Shown here piece after piece: positions 17,764 through 28,893 of a stretch of DNA of 64,000 nucleotides. Within the stretch, counting starts at the first letter, position 1, and each line of letters starts with the position of its first letter. This stretch comes from Microbacterium thalassium (lineage in GTDB: Bacteria; Actinomycetota; Actinomycetes; Actinomycetales; Microbacteriaceae), in assembly GCF_014208045.1 (NCBI RefSeq), contig NZ_JACHML010000001.1, forward strand, positions 620,001 to 684,000, written 5' to 3'. The notes beneath the pieces are model-generated. The model made no database searches, was not told the DNA's origin, and saw nothing but the letters and a program-made list of their open reading frames with translations. A program made the translations under genes and the position numbers.

Positions 17764-18405
17764 ATGTCGCCCTCGCTCTCACGCCTCGACCCCACGGGCA
17801 CCGTCCTCGGAGACGAGGTCTACCGCCGCCTGGGCGAGGCGATCCTCGGCGGCGAGCTCGCGCCCGGCGAGCGGCTGCGCGATCACGACCTGGCCGAGCG
17901 GCTGGGGGTCTCGCGGACGCCGGTGCGTGAGGCGCTGCAGCGCCTCGAGGTCAGCGGCCTCGTCGAGGTCATCCCGCACCGCTACACGCGTGTGTCGATC
18001 CCGAACGACAAGGCCCAGGCCGACACCTTCGCCCTCATCGCCTATCTGATGGGCAACGTCGTGCACATCCTGTGCACGACCGGCTGCTCGCCCGACGTGG
18101 TGACAGATGCTCTCGACGACGCCGACGACATGATCGCCGCCTCCCGCGCCGACGACCACCGGGCTCTCGCGGTCTCCAGCTTCGCCTTCTTCGAGCAGCT
18201 CACGCGCGCCGCCGGCAACATCGCGATCCTGCGCTTCATGCAGGCCTCCGAGTTCGCGCTGCGGCGCCACCTGCAGCGGTGGCAGCCCTGCATCGACGAC
18301 CCCGTCGCGCGCACCGGCCTCTACATCGACCTGCGCGAGGCGATCGTGACCCATGACGGCACGCGCGCCGAGGCCGTGCTGCGACGGCTGCACGGCCTGG
18401 CCTGA
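17764..18405 (+). CDS. GntR-family transcriptional regulator (FadR-like)
   Basis: A 213-residue regulator. The winged helix-turn-helix occupies residues 1-75, with LAERLGVSRTPVREALQRLE as the recognition motif; the C-terminal all-helical part (about 85-210) resembles the FCD ligand-binding domain, though its metal-binding His pattern is weak. The reading frame is open further upstream, but the GntR fold begins just after ATG 17764 and a -10-like box lies directly before it. It is close to the GNAT gene downstream and may regulate it; target and ligand are unknown. Confidence 0.85.
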   Translation: MSPSLSRLDPTGTVLGDEVYRRLGEAILGGELAPGERLRDHDLAERLGVSRTPVREALQRLEVSGLVEVIPHRYTRVSIPNDKAQADTFALIAYLMGNVVHILCTTGCSPDVVTDALDDADDMIAASRADDHRALAVSSFAFFEQLTRAAGNIAILRFMQASEFALRRHLQRWQPCIDDPVARTGLYIDLREAIVTHDGTRAEAVLRRLHGLA

Positions 18406-18433
18406 CGCCGCGCGGCTCGCTAGCGTGGGCCAC

Positions 18434-18925
18434 GTGGCCCACATCGAGCTCCGCGACGTCGACGAAGACGACGTCGACGCCATCTTCGAGATGATGCGCG
18501 ACCCCGAGGCGATCGCGATGGCCGCGTTCACGGCCTCGGACCCCGACGACCGCGCGGCCTTCGACGCATGGTTCGCGCGGGTGACCTCCTCACCCGACGT
18601 GACCTACGTCGTCGTCACCGAGGACGGCGGCTTCGCCGGCACCGCGGCGACCTTCACCGTCGGGGACGACCGCGAGGTCACCTACTGGATCGCCCGCCAC
18701 GCGTGGGGACGCGGTGTGGCCGGCGAGGCGCTGCACCAGCTGGTCGCCCACGAGCCGGTGCGGCCGCTCTTCGCGCGCGTCGCCGCGCGGAACGCGGCAT
18801 CCATCGCGGTCCTGCGCAAGGCCGGGTTCACCGAGGTCTCGCGCAGCACCGCGTACGCTCCCGGCGTCGGGGAGGACGTCGAGGAGATCGTCTTCACCCT
18901 CGTGCCGAACCTCGACGGCGCCTGA
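18434..18925 (+). CDS. GNAT-family N-acetyltransferase
   Basis: A protein of about 163 residues with the RimJ/RimL-like GNAT pattern: an opening IELRDVDEDDVDAIFEMM, the acetyl-CoA loop in ARHAWGRGVAGEALHQL, and the C-terminal ARNAASIAVLRKAGFTEV. The start is uncertain. GTG 18434 is preferred because a TAGCGT box (18421-18426) lies exactly 7 nt before it, matching leaderless genes elsewhere in the window; GTG 18425 is the alternative. Substrate unknown. It follows the GntR gene by 28 bp. Confidence 0.82.
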   Translation: MAHIELRDVDEDDVDAIFEMMRDPEAIAMAAFTASDPDDRAAFDAWFARVTSSPDVTYVVVTEDGGFAGTAATFTVGDDREVTYWIARHAWGRGVAGEALHQLVAHEPVRPLFARVAARNAASIAVLRKAGFTEVSRSTAYAPGVGEDVEEIVFTLVPNLDGA

Positions 18926-18960
18926 CGTTCCACGGGAAGCATCCGTCCGCCCGGAAACGG

Positions 18961-18990
18961 CGAAAGGGCCCCCGTCCGGGAGCCCTTTCG
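18961..18990. terminator. Bidirectional terminator between GNAT gene and tRNA-Leu
   Basis: A hairpin with a 9-bp perfect stem (18961-18969 with 18982-18990), extended inside by CCC/GGG. It lies between the rightward GNAT gene and the leftward tRNA-Leu and can serve both. Confidence 0.7.
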
Positions 18991-18998
18991 ACCTTCTG

Positions 18999-19082
18999 TG
19001 CGCGAGGGGGGAGTTGAACCCCCACGCCCTTTCGGGCACTGGCACCTGAAGCCAGCGCGTCTGCCTATTCCGCCACTCGCGC
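18999..19082 (-). tRNA. tRNA-Leu (anticodon CAG)
   Basis: An 84-nt cloverleaf on the minus strand. It has a 7-bp GCGCGAG/CTCGCGC acceptor stem with discriminator A, an anticodon stem CTGGC/GCCAG with loop TTCAGGT (anticodon CAG), a long variable arm (GTGCCCGAAAGGGCGT) typical of class II tRNAs, and a T arm with GTTCAACTC. The 3' CCA is not encoded. A tRNA-Leu also flanks fhaA in mycobacteria. Confidence 0.95.
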
Positions 19083-19241
19083 GAGTCGCGGGATCCGGGG
19101 ATCCCCGCGAACTCAACCTCCCGATCGTATCACGGCGTCGCATATGCTCCGAACCGAGGGCCGGTCCCGGCCTGGGACTCCGCTCCGCGCGGACTGTGCA
19201 ATTAGCATGATTCAAACCGGCACCCCAGCCCGAGGAGCCTC

Positions 19242-19976
19242 GTGGGACTACTTGACAGCTTCGAGAAGGGTCTCGAGCGCGCTGTGAACAGCGCGTTCGC
19301 CAAGACCTTCCGCAGCGGCATCCAGCCGGTCGAGATCGCCTCGGCCCTGCGCAGCGAGCTCGACAAGCAGGCCGCCGTGGTCTCTCGCGACCGCATTCTC
19401 GCGCCCAACACCTTCACCGTCCGCCTGTCGCCGACCGACGAGACCCACATGTCCGGGCTCGGCAGCGCGCTGAGCGACGAGCTTCACACGCTCGTCACCA
19501 AGCATGCGAAGGCGCAGGGCTACACGTTCGCCGGCCCGGTCTCGATCACGCTGCAGCGAGACGACCAGCTCTCCACCGGAACGCTCCGCGTCGACAGCTC
19601 CACAGCCGTCGGCCGCGTATCGTGGCGCGGCGTGCTCGAGATCGACGGGACGCGGCATCCGCTCGTGAAGTCGCGCACGGTGATCGGCCGCGGCTCCGAC
19701 GCCGACGTGACCATCGCCGACTCGGGAGCCAGCCGCAAGCACGCCGAGGTGCTGTGGGACGGCGAGCGCGGCATGGTGCGCGACATGAACTCGACCAACG
19801 GGACCAAGCTCGACGGCCAGAAGATCAGCGAGGCGCCGCTGGCGGCGGATTCGACCATCACGATCGGCCGCACCGATATCGTGTTCCGCGTGGTGGCGCA
19901 GGCGGCTCCCCCCAAGCCGCCGCTTCCCGATGCCACCCGCGCCTACGACATCCGCGAGCAAGGGCCCCTGACGTGA
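19242..19976 (+). CDS. fhaA: FhaA: DUF3662 and FHA domain protein
   Basis: A 244-residue cytoplasmic protein. Residues 1-110 form the DUF3662 domain (MGLLDSFEKGLERAVNSAF opening); residues about 155-225 are an FHA domain with GRGSDADV, SRKHAEV and NSTNGTKLDG, the phosphothreonine-binding signature. In mycobacteria FhaA is bound and phosphorylated by the PASTA kinase and links it to peptidoglycan precursor export. GTG 19242 follows a GGAG ribosome site. It heads a seven-gene operon whose neighbours overlap or nearly touch. Confidence 0.93.
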   Translation: MGLLDSFEKGLERAVNSAFAKTFRSGIQPVEIASALRSELDKQAAVVSRDRILAPNTFTVRLSPTDETHMSGLGSALSDELHTLVTKHAKAQGYTFAGPVSITLQRDDQLSTGTLRVDSSTAVGRVSWRGVLEIDGTRHPLVKSRTVIGRGSDADVTIADSGASRKHAEVLWDGERGMVRDMNSTNGTKLDGQKISEAPLAADSTITIGRTDIVFRVVAQAAPPKPPLPDATRAYDIREQGPLT

Positions 19977-20491
19977 GCGAACTGACCTACCTGCTGCTCC
20001 AGATCGGCTTTCTGCTGCTGCTGTGGTTCTTCGTGTTCTCGGTCGTGTACTCGCTGCGCGCCGACCTGTTCGGCGTGAAGGTGAGGAAGATGCCGGACGC
20101 CGCGCCCGCGGCGGCACCGGCGGCCGCGGCCGCGGCGACCGCGACGTCGCGCCCGGCGAGCGCGCCGGCCCCGCAGAAGGGCGGCAAGGCGACCGTGGAC
20201 GCCGTCTCGCGCATCGTCATCACGAGCGGCCCCAAGGCCGGACTCGAGCTGCCGCTGGGCGACGAGCCGCTCACGATCGGGCGATCCAGCGAATCCGGAC
20301 TCGTCATCCGCGACGACTACACCTCGAGCCACCACGCCCGCCTTCTGCTGTGGGGCGAGCAGTGGATGATCCAGGACCTCGACTCGACCAACGGCACGTC
20401 GCACGACGGCGTCCGCGTCAGCACTCCCGTCCCCGTCATCGTGGGCGCACCCATCAAGGTGGGCGCGACCACGTTCGAGCTGCGGAAGTAA
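19973..20491 (+). CDS. fhaB: FhaB/FipA: membrane-anchored FHA protein
   Basis: A 172-residue protein with one N-terminal membrane helix (residues 5-27, Leu/Phe-rich), an Ala/Pro linker, and a C-terminal FHA domain with IGRSSESGLVI, SSHHARL and DSTNGTSHDG. The GTG start overlaps the fhaA stop. Homologues (FipA) are kinase substrates that link Ser/Thr phosphorylation to the divisome through FtsZ and FtsQ in mycobacteria. Here it would dock phosphorylated partners at the inner membrane face. Confidence 0.92.
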   Translation: MSELTYLLLQIGFLLLLWFFVFSVVYSLRADLFGVKVRKMPDAAPAAAPAAAAAATATSRPASAPAPQKGGKATVDAVSRIVITSGPKAGLELPLGDEPLTIGRSSESGLVIRDDYTSSHHARLLLWGEQWMIQDLDSTNGTSHDGVRVSTPVPVIVGAPIKVGATTFELRK

Positions 20492-20508
20492 CGAGCGGTC
20501 CCTCCTCC

Positions 20509-21743
<1,235 letters not shown>

Positions 21744-21744
<1 letters not shown>

Positions 21745-23129
21745 TGACCGCCACGGACCAGCTGAGCACCGACACCGCGGTGGTCCGCGCCCTCAAGCGC
21801 ATCCACGTCCCCCAGACGCAGCGCAACCGCGAGCTGTTCCTGCTGATCTTCGCCTTCGCGGTCAACGCCGCCGCCGTCGCGCTCGTGCAGCTGGGGGCGC
21901 TCGGCGCCATCGACTGGACGTTCCTCGTCTACTGCGGCGGCCCGACGGCGCTGATCCTGGCGCTGCACATCGTGCTGCGGCTCGTCGCCCGGGACGCGGA
22001 TCCGTTCGTCGTGCCCATCGCGACGCTGCTGACCGGAATCGGGCTGGCGATGATCTACCGGATCGACATCGCCGGCGACCGGCACGGGTGGGACGCCTTC
22101 TCGACCCGCCAGCTCGCGTGGGCGGCGATCGCCCTCGTGCTGACGATCGCGGTGGTCATCGCGCTGCGCAACTACCGCGTGCTGTTCCGCTACACGTACA
22201 TCTCGGGCCTGGCCGCGATTCTGCTCCTGCTGCTGCCGCTGGTCCCGGGCCTCGGCACCGACGCGAACGCGGACGTGTGGGTGTCGTTCGGGATCTTCTC
22301 GTTCCAGCCCGGCGAGATCGCGAAGATCCTGCTGGCCATCTTCTTCGCGGGCTATCTCGTGCGCACCCGCGAGAGCCTGTCGTCGGTCGGCACGCGCTTC
22401 CTGTGGATGACCTGGCCCCGCGCTCGCGAGCTCGGCCCGCTGCTGGTGATCTGGCTCGTCTCGGTCGGCATCATCGTGATGCAGCGCGACCTCGGCACCG
22501 GGCTCCTCATCTTCGGCATGTTCGTCGCGATGCTCTACGTCGCGACCGGCAAGACCAGCTGGGTGCTCATCGGCGTCTCGCTCGCGATCGTCGGGGCGGT
22601 GCTCGCCGCGCAGGTGCTCACGTACGTCGGCTGGCGCTTCAACAACTGGCTGAACGCCTTCGACCCCGAGGTCATCGACGCGACCGGCGGCAGCTATCAG
22701 CTCGTCCAGGGCATCTTCGGCCTCGCCCACGGCGGGCTGCTGGGCACCGGCCTCGGACAGGGCCGGCCATACCTCACGCCGGTCGCCGAGAGCGACTACA
22801 TCTTCGCGAGCCTCGGCGAGGAGCTGGGGCTGATCGGCGTGTTCGCGATCCTGTGCCTGTACATGGTGTTCGCCAGCCGCGGTGTGCGCATCGGCCTGGC
22901 GGGGCAGGACGACTTCGGCAAGCTCCTGGCGACGGGACTGTCCTTCACGCTCGCGCTGCAGGTGTTCATCATGGTCGGCGGCGTCACGCGCGTCATCCCG
23001 CTGACGGGACTGACGACGCCGTTCCTCGCCGCCGGAGGCTCGTCGCTCGTGGCGAACTGGATCATCGTCGCGCTGCTGCTGCGCATCTCGGATGCCGTGC
23101 GCTCGCGCCCGCGGGTGGTGATCGGCTGA
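21744..23129 (+). CDS. rodA: RodA/FtsW-family SEDS glycosyltransferase
   Basis: A 461-residue membrane protein with about 12 helices and SEDS hallmarks: FQPGEIAKILLAIFFAGYL, MQRDLGTGLLIFG, GQGRPYLTPVAESDYIFA and EELGLIG. SEDS proteins polymerise peptidoglycan glycan strands from lipid II, working with a class B PBP; that partner (pbpA) starts 1 bp after its stop. The operon with pstP and the kinases suggests its activity is tied to Ser/Thr phosphorylation. Confidence 0.94.
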
Positions 23130-23130
23130 C

Positions 23131-24588
23131 ATGACCAAGGAGCTTCGACGGCTCAGCATCATCATGCTGCTGATGTTCCTCGCCCTGTTCGCCGCGACCA
23201 GCGTGATCCAGGTCGTACAGGCCGAGACCCTCGCCGAGAACCCGCGCAACACCCGCGCCCTCTACGACTCGTACGAGGTCCAGCGCGGCTCGATCATCGC
23301 CAGCGGGTCGGCGATCGCGACCTCGATCCCCTCCGGCGACGTCTACAGCTGGCAGCGGGTGTACACCGATGCCGACATGTGGGCGCCCGTCACCGGCTTC
23401 ATCAATCCCGCCCTGGGCTCGTCGACCGGCATCGAGCGCGCGATGAACGCCGTCCTGTCGGGCCAGGACGACTCCCAGTTCTTCGCACGGCTCGAGCGGA
23501 TCTTCACGGGCCAGCCCCCGCGGGGCTCGAACGTCGTGCTGTCGCTCGACACCGCGGTGCAGCGAGCGGCCTACGAGGCACTGGAGGGTCTGCAGGGAGC
23601 GGTGATCGCGATCGAGCCGTCGACCGGACGCGTGCTGGCGATGGCGACCAGCCCCAGCTACGACACCAACGTGCTGGCCTCCCACGACTCCGCGGCGGTC
23701 AACGCGTCGTACGACGAGCTCCTCGCCAACGCGAACGATCCGCTCTACAACCGCGCGATCGCCGGCGACCTGAATCCGCCCGGTTCCACCTTCAAGCTGG
23801 TCACCGCGTCGGCCGCCCTGGCGTCGGGCGAGTACACGCCGGAGTCGACGCTGCCGAATCCCGCGACCTACACGCTCCCCGGTTCGACGACCGCCATCCG
23901 CAACGCGGGCGGGGGGACGTGCGGTGGCGGCTCCGAGGTCACGATCGCCGACGCGCTGCGCCTGAGCTGCAACATCCCGATGGCGGAGCTCGCCGTCGAA
24001 CTCGGCGACGCCGCCATCCGCGAAGAGGCCGAGAAGTACGGGTTCAACCAGTCGTTCGAGCTGCCGCTGGTCTCGACCCCGTCGAGCTACCCGCGCGCAC
24101 TCGACGACGCCCAGACCGCGCTCACCGGCTTCGGCCAGGGACAGGTGACGGCCACGCCGCTGCAGATGGCGATGGTGTCGGCCGGGATCGCCAACGGCGG
24201 CGTGGTGATGGCGCCGCGCATGGTCGACCGCGTCATCGCGGCGGACCTGTCGGTGCAGGAGACATTCGAGGACACCGAGTACGGTCGCGCCCTCGATGGG
24301 AACCTCGCTTCCGAGATGGTTGCGATGATGGTCGCCAATGTCAGTGAGGGCGTCGCATCGGGTGCAAGAATAGACGGGGTCGAGGTGGCCGGGAAGACCG
24401 GCACCGCGGAGAACGGAGACGGTGAACCGTACACGCTGTGGTTCACCGGATTCGCCCCGGCTGACGATCCCGCCGTCGCCGTAGCCGTAGTCGTCGAAGA
24501 CGGCGGAGGTCTGGGACAGTCGGGAAGCGGCAACACGATCGCCGCGCCCATTGCTAAGAAGGTCATGGAGGCGGTGCTGGGACGATGA
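23131..24588 (+). CDS. pbpA: Class B penicillin-binding protein PbpA
   Basis: A 485-residue membrane-anchored transpeptidase with an N-terminal helix (about 9-30) and a transpeptidase domain with all three active-site motifs: S219-TFK (nucleophile), S279-CN, and K422-TG. It cross-links peptidoglycan outside the membrane. It lies between rodA and pknA; its stop overlaps the pknA start (ATGA). The dimerisation domain is short, as in actinobacterial PbpA. Confidence 0.95.
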   Translation: MTKELRRLSIIMLLMFLALFAATSVIQVVQAETLAENPRNTRALYDSYEVQRGSIIASGSAIATSIPSGDVYSWQRVYTDADMWAPVTGFINPALGSSTGIERAMNAVLSGQDDSQFFARLERIFTGQPPRGSNVVLSLDTAVQRAAYEALEGLQGAVIAIEPSTGRVLAMATSPSYDTNVLASHDSAAVNASYDELLANANDPLYNRAIAGDLNPPGSTFKLVTASAALASGEYTPESTLPNPATYTLPGSTTAIRNAGGGTCGGGSEVTIADALRLSCNIPMAELAVELGDAAIREEAEKYGFNQSFELPLVSTPSSYPRALDDAQTALTGFGQGQVTATPLQMAMVSAGIANGGVVMAPRMVDRVIAADLSVQETFEDTEYGRALDGNLASEMVAMMVANVSEGVASGARIDGVEVAGKTGTAENGDGEPYTLWFTGFAPADDPAVAVAVVVEDGGGLGQSGSGNTIAAPIAKKVMEAVLGR

Positions 24589-26318
24589 GACCGACGCAGG
24601 GTGTGACCTTCGGCGGCCGCTACGAGCTGGACTCTCGGATCGCCATCGGCGGCATGGGCGAGGTGTGGGAGGCGACCGACCACGTCATCGGCCGCACGGT
24701 CGCGATCAAGATCCTCAAGGACGAGTACATGGGGGATCCGGGCTTCCTCGAGCGCTTCCGCGCCGAGGCCCGGCACGCCGCCCTCGTCAACCACGAGGGC
24801 ATCGCGAGCGTCTTCGACTACGGCGAGGAGAACGGCAGCGCGTTCCTGGTCATGGAGCTCGTGCCCGGCGAGGCCCTCTCGACGATCCTCGAGCGCGACA
24901 GCACGCTGTCGACCGACAAGACGCTCGACGTCGTCGCGCAGACGGCCGCGGCGCTCCAGGCCGCGCACGCCGCGGGTCTGGTGCACCGAGACATCAAGCC
25001 CGGCAACCTGCTGATCACGCCCGACGGCCGCGTCAAGATCACGGACTTCGGCATCGCGCGCATCGCCGATCAGGTGCCGCTGACCGCGACCGGCCAGGTG
25101 ATGGGCACGGTGCAGTACCTGTCGCCCGAGCAGGCGTCGGGTCACCCGGCGTCCCCTGCGACCGACATCTACTCGCTCGGCATCGTGGCGTACGAGTCAC
25201 TCGCCGGCAAGCGCCCGTTCACGGGCGAGTCGCAGGTCGCGATCGCCATGGCGCAGATCAACGAGCAGCCCCCGCCGCTGCCGCCCACGGTCGCCGAGCC
25301 CGTGCAGAACCTCGTGATGGCGATGATCGCCAAGAAGCCCGAGGACCGGCCGGCCTCCACCGCCGCCGTCGCACGCGCGGCGACGGCCCTCCGCCGCGGC
25401 GACCTCGCGGCCGCTGCCGCCGCCGTGCCCGCCCTCGCGGTCGGCGCAGCCGCGTTCGCCGACGACACGACCAAGCTGATGTCGAGCGAGGACACCGCCG
25501 CCGCGACCCAGCTCATGGCCGCCCCGGTGCCGCTCGAGGGCGAAGAGGAACTGGCCGAGCCCAAGAAGCGCAGCCCGTGGACGTGGCCGCTGATCGCGCT
25601 CATCGTGCTGCTGCTCCTCGTGCTCGGCGGCACGATCTGGGCGCTCGTGGCAGCGGGCCAGGGCTCGCCGACGCCGTCGCCGAGCGCGAGCAGCGAGTCG
25701 CCCACGCCGACCCCGACGAAGACGCCGACGCCGACCGAGGACGGCCGCGTCAACGTCAGCGAGCTCGACCTCGTGGGCAAGACCTGCGATTCCGCGCGCT
25801 CGGTCGTCGAGGACGCGGACCTGGTCGCCAGCTGCGTCTCCGGCGACGCGGCGCCGTCGGCCGACCAGGAGAACGTCGTCTACAGCGTCGATCCGACCGG
25901 CCGTGTGGAGCCGGGCACCACGATCACGCTGACGTACTACTCTGCACAGCAGGCGATGACGCAGCCCGCGGCACCGATCCTGAACGCGGCGACCGTGGCA
26001 CCGGATGCGACGATCGAGGTGTCCTGGGAAGGGTACTCCTGCATCACCGGGGCGGGCTCCGTGAGCCGATACGACTTCACCGCCACCCCCGCTACCAACG
26101 GCACGTTCGACGTGAACGGCAGCTCGACCGCGTCGTTCCTGCCCACCGATCGCAACGCGATGATCACGATCCCGTCCGGTGCGTCCGGCACGCTCATCGT
26201 CACGTACACGGTGACCTGCTCGGGCGGCTCGTCGGGAACGCGCACGTCGGACGCCTCGCCGGAGGCGACCGCGACGATCGTCGCCGCGCCGACGACCTCG
26301 CCCACCGGCACCCCCTGA
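24585..26318 (+). CDS. pknA: Membrane Ser/Thr kinase (PknA position) with PASTA plus beta-sandwich-like tail
   Basis: A 577-residue Hanks-type kinase. The kinase domain (about 10-270) has IGGMGEVWEA, catalytic Lys42, HRDIKPGNLL and DFGIA. A membrane helix lies near 333-355, then a Pro/Thr linker (360-387), one PASTA-like repeat (388-453) containing two Cys, and a final segment of about 110 residues (454-565) with a fibronectin/Ig-like strand pattern and two further Cys. Mycobacterial PknA lacks such an external part. It should phosphorylate growth and division proteins; ATG 24585 overlaps the pbpA stop. Confidence 0.92.
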   Translation: MRPTQGVTFGGRYELDSRIAIGGMGEVWEATDHVIGRTVAIKILKDEYMGDPGFLERFRAEARHAALVNHEGIASVFDYGEENGSAFLVMELVPGEALSTILERDSTLSTDKTLDVVAQTAAALQAAHAAGLVHRDIKPGNLLITPDGRVKITDFGIARIADQVPLTATGQVMGTVQYLSPEQASGHPASPATDIYSLGIVAYESLAGKRPFTGESQVAIAMAQINEQPPPLPPTVAEPVQNLVMAMIAKKPEDRPASTAAVARAATALRRGDLAAAAAAVPALAVGAAAFADDTTKLMSSEDTAAATQLMAAPVPLEGEEELAEPKKRSPWTWPLIALIVLLLLVLGGTIWALVAAGQGSPTPSPSASSESPTPTPTKTPTPTEDGRVNVSELDLVGKTCDSARSVVEDADLVASCVSGDAAPSADQENVVYSVDPTGRVEPGTTITLTYYSAQQAMTQPAAPILNAATVAPDATIEVSWEGYSCITGAGSVSRYDFTATPATNGTFDVNGSSTASFLPTDRNAMITIPSGASGTLIVTYTVTCSGGSSGTRTSDASPEATATIVAAPTTSPTGTP

Positions 26319-26328
26319 CGCGTCCACA

Positions 26329-26351
26329 GCCCGACGCTCGCCCCGTCGGGC
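26329..26351 (+). terminator. Hairpin between pknA and pknB
   Basis: A 7-bp stem GCCCGAC/GTCGGGC with a 9-nt loop lies 10 bp past the pknA stop in a 67-bp gap, the widest in the operon. It could attenuate readthrough or stabilise a processed end. A TAGTCT box (26358-26363) just after it may be a separate pknB promoter. Confidence 0.4.
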
Positions 26352-26385
26352 CTCGGCTAGTCTTGCGGAAGGTTCTGACAGGGGA

Positions 26386-28089
26386 GTGACGTTGACAGCT
26401 GCGACGCGCGTGCTTGCCGGCCGCTATCGGGTCGATGAGCCCATCGGGCGCGGCGGGATGGCGAGCGTCTTCCGCGGCTACGACCTCACGCTCGGCCGCG
26501 AGGTCGCGATCAAGGTCCTCGACCGTGAGCTCGCCGGCGACAACGCCTTCCGAACCCGGTTCCGGCTCGAGGCGCAGGCGGCGTCGCGCATGTCGCACCC
26601 GACGATCGTGCGCGTGTACGACGCCGGCGAGGACTCCGAGACGCTGACGGACGGCACGACCCGCGCTGTGCCGTTCATCGTCATGGAACTCGTCCGCGGC
26701 CGGCTGCTGAAGGACGTCATCGCCGACGGGCCGGTTCCCGTCGGGGATGCCGTGCGCTACGTCGACGGCATCCTCGAGGCGCTCGAGTACTCCCACCGCG
26801 CCGGCGTGGTGCACCGCGACATCAAGCCGGGCAACGTCATGATCACCGCCGCGGGCCAGATCAAGGTCATGGACTTCGGGATCGCCCGCGCGGTGTCCGA
26901 CAGCTCGTCGACCGTCGCGGAGACCACGGCGATCATCGGCACCGCCGCGTACTTCTCGCCCGAGCAGGCCAAGGGCGAGCCCGTCGACGCGCGCGCGGAT
27001 CTGTACTCCACCGGCGTGGTGCTGTACGAGATGCTGGCGGGACGCCAGCCCTTCCGCGGCGAGACTCCCGTCGCCGTCGCCTACCAGCACGTCTCCGAGC
27101 CGCCGGTGGCGCCGTCCGAGATCAACCCGAGCGTCCCGCGGAGCCTCGACGCCGTCGCGATGCGTGCTCTCGCCAAGGATCCGTTCCAGCGGTACCAGGA
27201 CGCCGCCGCGTTCCGCTCGGCGCTGGACGCCACCGTCGACAGCAAGGCGCCGTCGAAGCGTCAGATGGGTGCGCTCACCAGCGAGCTGTACGGCGAGAAC
27301 CCCCGCCAGGCGGCCGAGACGGCCCGCTCCCTGCGTCAGCTGAGCACCGACACCACGATGAAGCGGACGCAGTCCGGGCCGCCCGTCGCCTGGATCTGGA
27401 CCGGCGTGGCCCTGCTCGCGGTCCTGCTGATCTCACTCCTGTTCTGGGTCCTCTCGATCCAGCCGGGGACCGAGGTGCCGTCCAGCGCCCGCATCGTGCC
27501 GGACGTGAGCGGCATGACGTACGAGCGCGCCACCGGCGAGCTCGGAGCCGAGGATCTGGTGGCGTTCCGCGTCGATGAGCCGAATTCGGACGTCGCGGAC
27601 GGGAACGTCATCCGCACCGAGCCGATGGCGGGCGAGTCGGTCAACCCCGGCCAGGAGATCCGCGTCTACGTCTCCGAGGGACAGGAGATGGCGACCGTCC
27701 CCGACATCCAGGGTCTTGGCCTCGCAGCCGCCGAGCAGGCGCTCGGCGATGCCGGACTCACGCTCGGTTCGGCGAGTTCCCAGAACGACCCGGACCTCGC
27801 CGAGAACACGGTGATCTCCTCCGACAAGAACGCCGGAGCTTCGGTCCCGGTCGGCACGGTGGTCAACGTCGTCGTCGCGTCCGGTCGCGTGACCCTCGTC
27901 GACGTCACGGGGTACACGCTCGACGCGGCCCAGCGCGATCTCGAGGCCATCGGACTCGAGGTCTCCACCTCCGAGGACCCCGGCTGCGCCGCGACGACTC
28001 CGCCGACCGTCTCGAACCAGTCGCTGACACCCGGCGACGTGCCGATCCGCTCCGCGATCACGCTCACGTACTGCACCGGCACATCCTGA
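26386..28089 (+). CDS. pknB: PASTA Ser/Thr kinase PknB
   Basis: A 567-residue kinase. The kinase domain (about 12-275) shows GRGGMASVF, catalytic Lys43, HRDIKPGNVM and DFGIA, with a threonine-rich activation loop. After a juxtamembrane region and a helix (about 335-357) come three PASTA repeats (369-434, 435-501, 502-567) that bind muropeptides or lipid II; the last contains a Cys pair. Mycobacterial PknB has four PASTA repeats. The start is uncertain: GTG 26386, or TTG 26392, which has GGGGAG at good spacing. It ends 10 bp from convergent pabA. Confidence 0.95.
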   Translation: MTLTAATRVLAGRYRVDEPIGRGGMASVFRGYDLTLGREVAIKVLDRELAGDNAFRTRFRLEAQAASRMSHPTIVRVYDAGEDSETLTDGTTRAVPFIVMELVRGRLLKDVIADGPVPVGDAVRYVDGILEALEYSHRAGVVHRDIKPGNVMITAAGQIKVMDFGIARAVSDSSSTVAETTAIIGTAAYFSPEQAKGEPVDARADLYSTGVVLYEMLAGRQPFRGETPVAVAYQHVSEPPVAPSEINPSVPRSLDAVAMRALAKDPFQRYQDAAAFRSALDATVDSKAPSKRQMGALTSELYGENPRQAAETARSLRQLSTDTTMKRTQSGPPVAWIWTGVALLAVLLISLLFWVLSIQPGTEVPSSARIVPDVSGMTYERATGELGAEDLVAFRVDEPNSDVADGNVIRTEPMAGESVNPGQEIRVYVSEGQEMATVPDIQGLGLAAAEQALGDAGLTLGSASSQNDPDLAENTVISSDKNAGASVPVGTVVNVVVASGRVTLVDVTGYTLDAAQRDLEAIGLEVSTSEDPGCAATTPPTVSNQSLTPGDVPIRSAITLTYCTGTS

Positions 28090-28099
28090 GCGCGGCGGC

Positions 28100-28734
<635 letters not shown>

Positions 28735-28738
<4 letters not shown>

Positions 28739-28893
28739 TCGACCGTGACGTCCTGGGGTGCGACGATGTCGCTGATCCAGGGGAAGGCGTAGAAGAAGAG
28801 CCCGTACAGCACGGCGGCTACGAGGACGACCAGGATGAGCACCCGGACCCACCACGGACCCGGCAGCACACGCCACAGGGCGGCGTACATCAT
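28735..28893 (-). CDS. Small single-helix membrane protein, unknown
   Basis: A 52-residue protein almost entirely made of one hydrophobic helix (residues 16-36, VRVLILVVLVAAVLYGLFFY) flanked by WRVLPGPWW at the N side and an acidic C-terminal tail. It overlaps the sortase stop at its start (ATGA) and pabA at its end, so it is a true member of a three-gene coupled operon rather than a chance frame. Its function is unknown; position suggests a role tied to the sortase or envelope. Confidence 0.7.
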
